Positions 1-6,840 of a stretch of DNA of 6,840 nt are shown one piece after another. Source of the stretch: Oscillospiraceae bacterium (GTDB lineage: Bacteria > Bacillota > Clostridia > Christensenellales > Aristaeellaceae); contig JAISBH010000177.1 in assembly GCA_031266295.1 (NCBI GenBank), positions 1 to 6,840 on the forward strand. The letters run 5' to 3'. Numbering within the stretch: the first letter of the stretch is position 1; the number at the start of each line of letters is the position of its first letter. The position numbers were made by a program, and so were the translations under genes. The notes beneath the pieces were generated by a model that was given only the letters and a program-made list of their open reading frames with translations, was not told the DNA's origin and searched no databases.

Positions 1-1595
1 AGGACCGCGTTACGCTGCTAAAGTCGATGGACGTCCACGGCAACGAGGACGAGCGCGTCCTTCGCCACGCGTATCTGAACAGCTACTACCAGACCGGCCT
101 GAAAAACCTGATGGACATAGCCATCATCAAGTACGCCACCGAGAGATCGCTGGTCGAGGCGTGGCATAACTACCGCAAGGTAGACGAGATACCCTTTGAC
201 TTCAACCGACGGCGCATGAGCGTGGTCGTCGCGAATGGCAAGACCCAGCTGATCTGCAAGGGCGCTATAGAGGAGATGCTGCAGGTCAGCCGCTTTGCCG
301 AGTACCGCGGCGAGGTGGTGCCGCTGACCGATGAATTGAAGCAGGAGATACGCGATACCGTCGCCAAGCTGAACATGGACGGTCTGCGCGTGCTGGGCAT
401 CTCGCAGAAGAGCAACCCCTCGCCCATCGGCGCGTTCTCAGTGGCGGACGAGGACGACATGGTGCTGATGGGTTACCTCGCGTTCCTTGATCCGCCCAAG
501 GCGAGCACGGCGCAGGCTATCCATGCGCTGTCGGAGTACGGCGTCAGCGTAAAGATACTAACAGGCGATAATGATTCCGTAACGCGCTGCGTGTGCCGCC
601 AAGTCGGCTTGCCCGTAGATCACATACTGCTGGGCTCCGAGGTCGAGGAACTGGACGACGCGGCTCTGGCCAAAGAGGTCGAGCATACGACTGTATTCGC
701 TAAACTCTCTCCCGCCCAGAAGGTGCGCATCGTGGCCGCGCTGCGCCGAAACGGTCACACCGTCGGCTACATGGGCGACGGCATAAACGACGCGGCCGCG
801 CTGAAAGAAGCCGACGTGGGCATATCCGTTGACAACGCGGTGGATATCGCGAAGGAATCCGCGAACATCATACTGCTGGAAAAGGATCTGATGGTGCTTG
901 AGCAGGGCGTGATCGAGGGTCGCAAGACATACGCGAACACGATCAAGTATATCAAGATGACTGCGTCCAGCAACTTCGGCAACATGCTCTCTGTGCTGGC
1001 GGCGAGCGCGCGCCTGCCGTTTCTGCCTATGCTGCCCATACAGATACTGACGCTAAACCTTCTGTATGACATATCCTGCATAGCCATCCCGTTTGACAAC
1101 GTTGACGCCGAATACCTTCGCGTACCGCGCCGCTGGGATCCATCTTCGATCAGCAAGTTCATGCTGTGGATAGGTCCCGCGTCGTCGGTGTTCGACATCA
1201 CCACCTACCTTCTGATGTACTTCGTTGTATGCCCGAGCGTGTTCGGCGGCCAGTTCCACGCGCTGGGCGCGGAGTCTCAGGCCGGGTTCATGGCGTTGTT
1301 CCATACTGGATGGTTCGTGGAATCGCTGTGGAGTCAGACCCTCGTCGTGCACATGATCCGCTCGCCGAAGATACCGTTCTTGCAGTCGCGCGCCAGCTGG
1401 AAGGTTACGGCCATGACCACGTTCGGTATTGCGGCCGGAACGCTGATCCCCTACACGCTAGTAGGGCGCTGGATCGACATGACCGCGCTGCCGGGACGAT
1501 TCTTCCCGATGCTGGCCGCTACTGTACTGGGCTACATGGCGCTGGTCACGCTGCTCAAGAGGGTGTTCATCAAGCGGTATGGGGAGCTGCTGTGA
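1..1595 (+). CDS. mgtA: Mg2+-importing P-type (P3B) ATPase, 5'-truncated by window edge
   Basis: MgtA/MgtB-type ATPases use ATP to bring Mg2+ into the cytoplasm through the inner membrane. The gene is open from the first base (first whole codon at 3), giving 530 visible residues of a family that is about 900 long. The N-terminal membrane part and the DKTGT phosphorylation site lie outside; the visible frame begins with the DR of the LTQDR-like stretch that normally follows DKTGT. Family signatures seen: LNSYYQTGLKNL, DEIPFDFNRRRMSVV, the nucleotide-binding KGA (258-266), TGDN (561-572), the hinge GDGIND (774-791), then KYIKMTASSNFGN, NLLYDIS and IPFDNVD, which closely follow E. coli MgtA as I remember it. 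Hydrophobic segments after about 950 fit M5-M10. The usual proline after GDGINDA is alanine here. The stop overlaps the next gene. The promoter and any leader are off-window. The family call is very secure; mgtA versus mgtB cannot be separated. Confidence 0.95.
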   Translation, partial: DRVTLLKSMDVHGNEDERVLRHAYLNSYYQTGLKNLMDIAIIKYATERSLVEAWHNYRKVDEIPFDFNRRRMSVVVANGKTQLICKGAIEEMLQVSRFAEYRGEVVPLTDELKQEIRDTVAKLNMDGLRVLGISQKSNPSPIGAFSVADEDDMVLMGYLAFLDPPKASTAQAIHALSEYGVSVKILTGDNDSVTRCVCRQVGLPVDHILLGSEVEELDDAALAKEVEHTTVFAKLSPAQKVRIVAALRRNGHTVGYMGDGINDAAALKEADVGISVDNAVDIAKESANIILLEKDLMVLEQGVIEGRKTYANTIKYIKMTASSNFGNMLSVLAASARLPFLPMLPIQILTLNLLYDISCIAIPFDNVDAEYLRVPRRWDPSSISKFMLWIGPASSVFDITTYLLMYFVVCPSVFGGQFHALGAESQAGFMALFHTGWFVESLWSQTLVVHMIRSPKIPFLQSRASWKVTAMTTFGIAAGTLIPYTLVGRWIDMTALPGRFFPMLAATVLGYMALVTLLKRVFIKRYGELL

Positions 1596-2470
1596 GCAGC
1601 CCCCATCCATCTCGATGGCTTGGACCGCTCGCCACGCTGCCATTGTTACTGGCGTTGATCCCGTGCCTCGCCGCCTGTTCGCCGCAGCCGAACGCGCTGC
1701 CACCGCTTGATGTATATATCCTCAACGTGGGCAAGGCGGACGCGATAATCGTTGGCTGCGGCGGACAATGGATGCTCGTTGACGCGGGATTGGAGGAGAC
1801 GTCAGGGCACGTGATAGCCGCCCTGCGCGCGCTGAACATCGAGTCGCTGACGTGCGCGATAGCGACGCATCCGGACAAGGATCACATCGGCGGCATGTCG
1901 GCGGTGATACGCGCGATACCTACGCGCCGCCTGTACGAGCCGCCGATGCGTTTGGATAACAAGCCCTCTCGCGCGATGCGCGACGCGTTATCACAGACGG
2001 GCACGCCGTCAAACACCGTCCGCTCAGGCGACTCGTGGATGCTTGGCGAGGCCGGCGTGCGCGTGATAGCGCCAGGTAAAGCGTCGCTTGAGTTGAACAG
2101 CGAGAATGAAGCGTCGCTTGTATTGATGATCACCCACGGCTCCAAGCGTGTACTATTGGAGGCCGACGCGCAGTCCGTCAGCGAGAATGAGATGCTGTCG
2201 GTTTATGATGATTTGCGCGCGGACGTGCTCAAGGTCGCGCATCACGGTTCAGACAAATCAACGGGCGCGGCGTTCCTCTCGGCCGTCAACCCATCCACAG
2301 CCATCATATCAACGGGCGAACGCGCGGACGGCAAGGATAGCGACACGCTGCCCGCGCCGTCCACGCTGTCACGTTTGGAATCCATAGGCGCGGCTGTGTA
2401 CCGCACCGACGTCGACGGCGCAATCCATATCCATTCAGACGGCGAAACGATCACCGTTAACACGGACTAA
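1592..2470 (+). CDS. Lipoprotein with ComEC/Rec2-like metallo-beta-lactamase-fold hydrolase domain
   Basis: This is a 292-residue predicted exported hydrolase. I chose the GTG at 1592 because it overlaps the ATPase stop (GTGA), has GGGGAG at 1581-1586 in front, and puts a classic lipoprotein signal at the N-terminus: basic and polar residues, a Leu-rich core, then lipobox LAAC with the acylated Cys at residue 29. The mature part begins with the ComEC-type strand VYILNVGKADAIIV and continues with VDAG (Asp64), the metal-binding motif HPDKDHIGG (93-101), LLEAD (Asp192, the family's usual GD aspartate) and VAHHGS (216-220). This is the stand-alone MBL domain related to the C-terminal domain of DNA-uptake protein ComEC, without the competence membrane channel. 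Such proteins are expected outside the membrane, tethered by lipid. The substrate is unknown; a phosphodiester or nucleic acid is possible by family. Tight coupling to mgtA implies co-expression, but I know of no established joint function. Confidence 0.9.
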   Translation: MSSPHPSRWLGPLATLPLLLALIPCLAACSPQPNALPPLDVYILNVGKADAIIVGCGGQWMLVDAGLEETSGHVIAALRALNIESLTCAIATHPDKDHIGGMSAVIRAIPTRRLYEPPMRLDNKPSRAMRDALSQTGTPSNTVRSGDSWMLGEAGVRVIAPGKASLELNSENEASLVLMITHGSKRVLLEADAQSVSENEMLSVYDDLRADVLKVAHHGSDKSTGAAFLSAVNPSTAIISTGERADGKDSDTLPAPSTLSRLESIGAAVYRTDVDGAIHIHSDGETITVNTD

Positions 2471-2555
2471 AGCCGCACTGGAATGTTTTCCCGCTCAGAC
2501 TATACTGACATTATTATATTCAACCACGGCTGTACCAGATTCAAGCGTGGCTTCA

Positions 2556-2584
2556 TTGCGGATTACCACTGTTCTGGATACACT
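2556..2584 (+). promoter_or_regulatory. Possible sigma-A promoter for the XRE gene pair
   Basis: TTGCGG (2556-2561) and TACACT (2579-2584) are 17 bases apart in the 150-base gap before the poly-Asp gene. Each box is a weak match (3 of 6 and 4 of 6). A TATACT at 2501-2506 is a better -10 but has only CTGGAA in front of it. I see no terminator after the lipoprotein gene, so readthrough from mgtA is also possible. Confidence 0.25.
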
Positions 2585-2589
2585 ATCCA
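2575..2589. promoter_or_regulatory. 15-bp perfect palindrome, candidate XRE operator
   Basis: TGGATA-CAC-TATCCA has two perfect 6-bp arms around a 3-bp spacer. It overlaps the possible -10 box and ends 17 bases before the ribosome site of an XRE-family gene. Many XRE repressors bind short palindromes at their own promoters, so autoregulation is a reasonable inference. A 6-bp arm can also arise by chance. Confidence 0.3.
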
Positions 2590-2606
2590 TGTCGATTCAA
2601 TTCGGC

Positions 2607-2614
2607 AAGGAGGT
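2607..2614 (+). promoter_or_regulatory. Strong ribosome binding site fixing the start of the poly-Asp gene
   Basis: AAGGAGGT lies 6 bases before ATG 2621. The reading frame is open further upstream to an ATG at 2483, but that ATG has no comparable site and the 46 extra residues look like translated non-coding sequence. This site therefore sets the start at 2621. Confidence 0.85.
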
Positions 2615-2620
2615 AACGCT

Positions 2621-3892
<1,272 letters not shown>

Positions 3893-3903
3893 GGAGGCTT
3901 CCC

Positions 3904-4539
3904 ATGAACGACCGCGCAGCCGCAAGGCTGACCGCCCTGCGCAGCGAACACGGCTACACCCGCGATGAACTGGCGGCTATGCTGGATGTACCCGCCTCCG
4001 CCGTCGAGGCCTGGGAGTCCGGTGTGGACTTGCCCAACACCCCGTCGCTGATCAAGCTGGCTAAGGTATACAGAGTGTCGCTGGACAGTCTGCTGTTGGA
4101 TGAAGACACGGATGGTGTAGACACGTCCTGCGCGAGCGGAACCTATGCTGAATTCGCCGAAGAGTTCGCCGGATCTAAGGAGGAATTCGACCATACCGAC
4201 GACTATCATTTCCGGATCGGCGGCACGAATGTCCGCATCAGCCGCGTACAGTTCCCATACCCGATCATTGTAACTGCGGCATACCTGGCGGCGGGATTCC
4301 TGTTCAACTGGTGGCATCCGGGCTGGCTGCTATTCCTGACGATCCCGCTGTATTACACAATGCCCGACTTCGAGCATGAACCGCTACGCTCCGCGCTGCT
4401 GAAGTTCCCCTATCCCGTGCTGATCACGCTGGTGTATCTGTCGATGGGCTGCTTCCTGAACTGGTGGCACCCCTGGTGGCTGATGTTCCTGACAATCCCG
4501 CTGTATTACATATTCGCAACGCACGCGGACAGGGCGTAA
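3904..4539 (+). CDS. XRE-family HTH protein with duplicated C-terminal membrane module
   Basis: This is a 211-residue predicted membrane-bound regulator. AAGGAGG (3891-3897) overlaps the upstream stop and lies 6 bases before the ATG. Residues 1-66 form an XRE HTH (LRSEHGYTRDELAAMLDVP, VEAWESGVDLPN, then LAKVYRVSLDSLL). An acidic, aromatic linker follows (about 66-115). The C-terminal part holds two copies of a 35-residue unit at 117-151 and 168-202, each running FPYP, hydrophobic helix, NWWHP, hydrophobic helix, FLTIPLYY; 23 of 35 positions match. Each copy could make a membrane hairpin, giving about four short membrane passes. Fusions of an XRE HTH to one such module are, from memory, common in clostridial genomes; the tandem copy is less usual. 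The tight spacing suggests that it works with the poly-Asp regulator, for example by holding it at the membrane. That role is inference. Confidence 0.9.
   Translation: MNDRAAARLTALRSEHGYTRDELAAMLDVPASAVEAWESGVDLPNTPSLIKLAKVYRVSLDSLLLDEDTDGVDTSCASGTYAEFAEEFAGSKEEFDHTDDYHFRIGGTNVRISRVQFPYPIIVTAAYLAAGFLFNWWHPGWLLFLTIPLYYTMPDFEHEPLRSALLKFPYPVLITLVYLSMGCFLNWWHPWWLMFLTIPLYYIFATHADRA
4252..4509 (+). repeat. Intragenic duplication of a 35-residue membrane hairpin
   Basis: The units at 4252-4356 and 4405-4509 (offset 153 bases, 51 residues) encode FPYP...YLxxG...NWWHPxWL.FLTIPLYY. They are separated by a charged 16-residue link rich in E, H and R. Protein identity is 23 of 35. The DNA is also close over TTCCTGACRATCCCGCTGTA, which suggests a fairly recent or gene-converted duplication. 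Confidence 0.9.
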
Positions 4540-4549
4540 CGATGATAAC

Positions 4550-4586
4550 AGACCGCCGCAGGATGATGATCATCCTGCGGCGGTCT
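4550..4586 (+). terminator. Perfect 18-bp inverted repeat after the XRE pair, probable terminator hairpin
   Basis: The arms 4550-4567 and 4569-4586 (AGACCGCCGCAGGATGAT and its exact complement) flank a single G. In RNA this would give about a 16-bp GC-rich stem with a 5-base loop, starting 10 bases after the XRE stop and ahead of the next promoter. That position fits a transcription end. No U-run follows on either strand, so it is not a textbook intrinsic terminator; it could instead stabilise the 3' end or bind a protein. Confidence 0.5.
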
Positions 4587-4593
4587 AGATATA

Positions 4594-4623
4594 TCGCGGC
4601 CTGCCAAGACTGCGGAGCCGCGA
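4594..4623. other. Second, weaker inverted repeat in the intergenic gap
   Basis: TCGCGGC (4594-4600) and GCCGCGA (4617-4623) form 7-bp perfect arms around 16 bases, just after the larger palindrome. No T-run follows. The rest of the 219-base gap (4540-4758) holds the promoter described at 4665 and a leader of about 58 bases, with no gene I can support. Confidence 0.3.
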
Positions 4624-4664
4624 AGTACAGGTTAAAACATACACCCAGCAAGTCAAAAAGTTTA

Positions 4665-4693
4665 TTGATACCGTTCACAGCTTGTGCTATCCT
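4665..4693 (+). promoter_or_regulatory. Sigma-A-type promoter for the aldo/keto reductase-cyuA operon
   Basis: TTGATA (4665-4670, 5 of 6 to consensus) and TATCCT (4688-4693, 4 of 6) are 17 bases apart, with an extended -10 TG at 4685-4686. The expected transcript start is near 4700, leaving a leader of about 58 bases. AAGGAG (4744-4749) lies 9 bases before the ATG at 4759. Confidence 0.6.
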
Positions 4694-4758
4694 GCTATGT
4701 AATGAAGTTATATGTTCGGCACGAGGCATATAAGTAATGGCGTAAGGAGTGATTATCC

Positions 4759-5757
4759 ATGGTTTGCTCTGCGGAAGACCGTTATCAGCGCATGAAATAT
4801 AAACGATGCGGACGCAGCGGGCTGGCGCTGCCGCTGGTATCGCTGGGGTTGTGGCACAATTTCGGGGAAGGGACCCCTTACGCCCAGTGCAAGGATATGA
4901 TCTTGGGCGCATTCGATCTGGGCGTCACCCATTTCGACCTGGCGAATAACTACGGTCCGCCGCCAGGCTCGGCTGAAATGACGTTCGGCCGCGTAATGAA
5001 GGACGGGTTGAAGCGATATCGTGACGAGATCATAATATCCACCAAGGCGGGATACCGGATGTGGCCAGGCCCGTACGGCGAATGGGGTGGTAAAAAATAC
5101 CTGATCGCCAGCCTGGATCAGAGTCTCTCCCGCATGGGCCTTGATTATGTGGATATCTTCTATCACCATCGCCCCGATCCGGATACGCCGCTTGAGGAAA
5201 CGATGGATGCGCTGGCGATGGCTGTACGTCAAGGTAAGGCTATGTATGTCGGCATATCCAACTACAACGCCGAACAGGCTGCGGCAGCGTGCGATATTCT
5301 CAAGTCCATGGGCGTAAATATGCTGATCTGCCAGCCGCGCTACAACATGTTCGACCGTCGGCCAGAGGAAGGGTTATACGGCGTTTTGCGCGAGCATGGC
5401 GTAGGTTCCGCGCCGTACTCGCCGCTGGCTCAAGGGTTATTGACCAACCGTTATCTGGAAGGCATCCCCGTTGATTCCCGTGCGGCTGGTTCCAGCGTAT
5501 TCCTCAAGGCGGATCAAATAACATCGGCGCAGGTCGGAAAGGCGCGGCGGCTCAACGAAATCGCGCAGGAGCGCGGTCAGACGCTGGCGCAGATGGCCCT
5601 GGCGTGGCTGCATCGCGACACCGTGACCACGACCGTGATAATAGGCGCAAGTAAACTCTCCCAGATTCAGGATTGCGCGGGCATTGTGAACCACTGCGAC
5701 TTCGCAGCCGACGAACTGATCCGGATCGACGCTATATTATCGGATGGGACGCCATGA
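4759..5757 (+). CDS. yghZ: Aldo/keto reductase, YghZ (L-glyceraldehyde 3-phosphate reductase) group
   Basis: This 332-residue cytosolic NADPH-dependent reductase belongs to the AKR14/YghZ group, whose E. coli member reduces L-glyceraldehyde 3-phosphate and methylglyoxal. The match is recognisable along its length: RYQRMKYKRCGRSGL, SLGLWHNFG, THFDLANNYGPPPGSAE, ISTKAGYRMWPGPYG, KYLIASLDQSLSRMGL, DYVDIFYHHR, VGISNY, PLAQGLLT, VIIGAS. The catalytic tetrad can be placed at Asp60, Tyr65, Lys96 and His137. I chose ATG 4759 because of its AAGGAG site and because family members begin with a similar MVW..RY.xM.Y stretch; a later ATG at 4795 would lose this. The protein ends about a dozen residues earlier than E. 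coli YghZ, exactly where the stop overlaps the cyuA start (ATGA). The biological substrate is uncertain; carbonyl detoxification is likeliest. Confidence 0.93.
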   Translation: MVCSAEDRYQRMKYKRCGRSGLALPLVSLGLWHNFGEGTPYAQCKDMILGAFDLGVTHFDLANNYGPPPGSAEMTFGRVMKDGLKRYRDEIIISTKAGYRMWPGPYGEWGGKKYLIASLDQSLSRMGLDYVDIFYHHRPDPDTPLEETMDALAMAVRQGKAMYVGISNYNAEQAAAACDILKSMGVNMLICQPRYNMFDRRPEEGLYGVLREHGVGSAPYSPLAQGLLTNRYLEGIPVDSRAAGSSVFLKADQITSAQVGKARRLNEIAQERGQTLAQMALAWLHRDTVTTTVIIGASKLSQIQDCAGIVNHCDFAADELIRIDAILSDGTP

Positions 5758-6840
5758 ACGCCAGCGTGTTGTACCTGGATTCGTTACGCCGCGAAGTGGT
5801 TTTAGCGCAAGGCTGCACCGAGCCTGCTGCGGCGGCGCTGTGTTCTGCCGCCGCAGCTGAATTGCTGGGCGAACCGGCGCTCCGGGTCACTCTCGCCGTC
5901 AGTCCATATGTGTACAAAAATGGGATGAACGTCGGCATCCCCGGCGTGCCTAACGCGACAGGACTCGCGATTGCCGCCGCGCTGGGCGGCGTGATTGCCG
6001 ATCCGGCGCAAGGGCTTGCGGTCATGCAAAACCTGCGGTCGGAGCAGGTCAGCCGTGCGCGGCGCATGACGGACGACGGATGCGTGCATATCTCCATGCA
6101 GTCGTCCACGGAAAAGGTGTATTTCGAGGCGGTGTGTCAGTCGGAACATCATACGGCTCGGTGCGTGATCGCGCGTTTTCACAATCAGATTCTGCTAAAA
6201 GAACTGGACGGTGAGATTCTCTTTCAAATGGCGGCGGATCAACAGGACGACCGGGCCGACGCCGGGCGCGTTTCGTTTGCCGCTCCGCCGGAATCGATGA
6301 CAGTGCGCGGTATACTTGATTTCTGCAGGATGGAACCGTTTGAGTCGTTTCACATGCTGCGCGAAGTGGTGTCGGTTAACTCGTGTATCGCGCATGAAGG
6401 TTTGAGAGGCGAGTGGGGTCTTAAAATAGGCAAGACGCTGGAGACGAATCGCCGCATGGGATTCTTCCGCAGCGACGCGGCTCAGGAGGCCATCGCGCTG
6501 ACGGCTGCGGCGGCTGACGCGCGCATGGCTGGCTGCGACCTTCCGGTGATGAGCACGGCGGGCAGCGGGAATCAGGGTTTGACGGCGTCCCTGCCCATCA
6601 TGGTAGCGGCAAAACACGCGTCGGTTTCGGAAGAGACGATGCTGCGCGCGCTGGCGATGAGCCTGCTGATTACCATTCACACCAAGACGTACCTAGGCCG
6701 GCTGAGCGCGTTATGCGGATGCGGGGTCTCTGCGGCGATCGGAGTGTGCGCGGGGCTGGTGTTCATGATGGACGGCGACGACGAGGCGGTATTTGCCGCG
6801 ATGCGTTCGATGGCGGCGGATATCACGGGGATGTTCTGCG
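5754..6840 (+). CDS. cyuA: L-cysteine desulfidase (CyuA/YhaM family), 3'-truncated by window edge
   Basis: CyuA-type enzymes are [4Fe-4S] lyases that break L-cysteine into pyruvate, ammonia and H2S; they are related to the L-serine dehydratase alpha chain. 362 residues are visible of about 435. Matches to E. coli YhaM as I recall it: ALGCTEP-like QGCTEPAAAAL with the likely catalytic Cys21, SPYVYKNGMNVGIPG, GLAIAAALG, NSCIAHEGLRGEWGLKIG, SDARMGG-like ADARMAGCDLPVMS, GSGNQG, RLSALCG and DITGMFC. Cys321 and Cys362 sit where cluster ligands are expected; a third ligand would lie just beyond the window. The start is the ATG of the ATGA overlap with the reductase stop, with GGATGGGA just upstream inside that gene, so translation is probably coupled. 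Transcription likely comes from the promoter at 4665. The window ends one base into the next codon. Confidence 0.93.
   Translation, partial: MNASVLYLDSLRREVVLAQGCTEPAAAALCSAAAAELLGEPALRVTLAVSPYVYKNGMNVGIPGVPNATGLAIAAALGGVIADPAQGLAVMQNLRSEQVSRARRMTDDGCVHISMQSSTEKVYFEAVCQSEHHTARCVIARFHNQILLKELDGEILFQMAADQQDDRADAGRVSFAAPPESMTVRGILDFCRMEPFESFHMLREVVSVNSCIAHEGLRGEWGLKIGKTLETNRRMGFFRSDAAQEAIALTAAAADARMAGCDLPVMSTAGSGNQGLTASLPIMVAAKHASVSEETMLRALAMSLLITIHTKTYLGRLSALCGCGVSAAIGVCAGLVFMMDGDDEAVFAAMRSMAADITGMFC

Noticed and set aside
1166..1591. Upstream extension of the lipoprotein frame to an ATG at 1166.
   Set aside because: It lies wholly inside the mgtA coding sequence in another frame and would bury the lipoprotein signal peptide in the middle of the protein. 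GTG 1592 with its ribosome site explains the start.
2483..2620. ATG at 2483 as the start of the poly-Asp protein.
   Set aside because: It has no good ribosome site and its residues are not domain-like; AAGGAGGT at 2607 directs the ATG at 2621.
4550..4586. Chromosome-dimer (dif) or attachment site.
   Set aside because: The 18-1-18 symmetry does not fit the 11-6-11 layout of dif sites, and there is no recombinase gene or second copy in the window.
4464..4733. Small + strand open frame across the XRE gene end and the intergenic gap.
   Set aside because: It reads through the palindrome and promoter, has no ribosome site, and half of it overlaps the real gene in another frame.
5802..6680. Minus-strand open frames under cyuA.
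   Set aside because: The + strand frame matches the CyuA family along its length; the opposite frames are Arg/His-rich shadows of GC-rich codons.

Overview
The window looks like a piece of bacterial chromosome, most likely a GC-rich member of the Clostridia (Bacillota). This placement is inference. It rests on strong AAGGAGG-type ribosome sites, compact operons, an Mg2+ P-type ATPase, an XRE regulator fused to a WHPGW/FLTIPLYY membrane module of a kind I associate with clostridial genomes, and an anaerobe-style iron-sulfur cysteine desulfidase. Every gene I support is on the + strand. I see no tRNA, rRNA, CRISPR array, insertion sequence or phage gene.

Region 1 (1-2470) is a translationally coupled pair. 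It starts with the 3' two thirds of an mgtA-type Mg2+-importing ATPase, cut by the window edge just after its DKTGT phosphorylation motif. The ATPase stop overlaps (GTGA) the start of a lipoprotein carrying a ComEC-type metallo-beta-lactamase-fold hydrolase domain.

Region 2 (2471-4586) is the unusual part. A 150-base gap, with a possible promoter and a 15-bp palindrome, leads into two XRE-family helix-turn-helix genes spaced as an operon (11 bases apart). The first encodes a 423-residue protein: a His-rich N-terminus, an HTH, an acidic and proline-rich linker, an uninterrupted run of 58 aspartates, five helical repeats with an exact 30-residue period, and an amphipathic acidic tail. The second encodes an HTH joined to a membrane domain made of two copies of the same 35-residue hairpin (23 of 35 positions identical). 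A perfect 18-bp inverted repeat follows the pair and probably closes the transcription unit.

Region 3 (4587-6840) opens with a good sigma-A-type promoter. It continues with an aldo/keto reductase of the YghZ (L-glyceraldehyde-3-phosphate/methylglyoxal reductase) group, whose stop overlaps (ATGA) the start of an L-cysteine desulfidase gene (cyuA type) that runs off the right edge.

The best candidate for something undescribed is the XRE/poly-Asp/30-residue-solenoid protein with its membrane-bound XRE partner, next to an Mg2+ transporter. Long acidic tracts can bind divalent cations and can destabilise translating ribosomes in an Mg2+-dependent way, so a link to Mg2+ is a testable hypothesis. 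Nothing in the sequence proves it.
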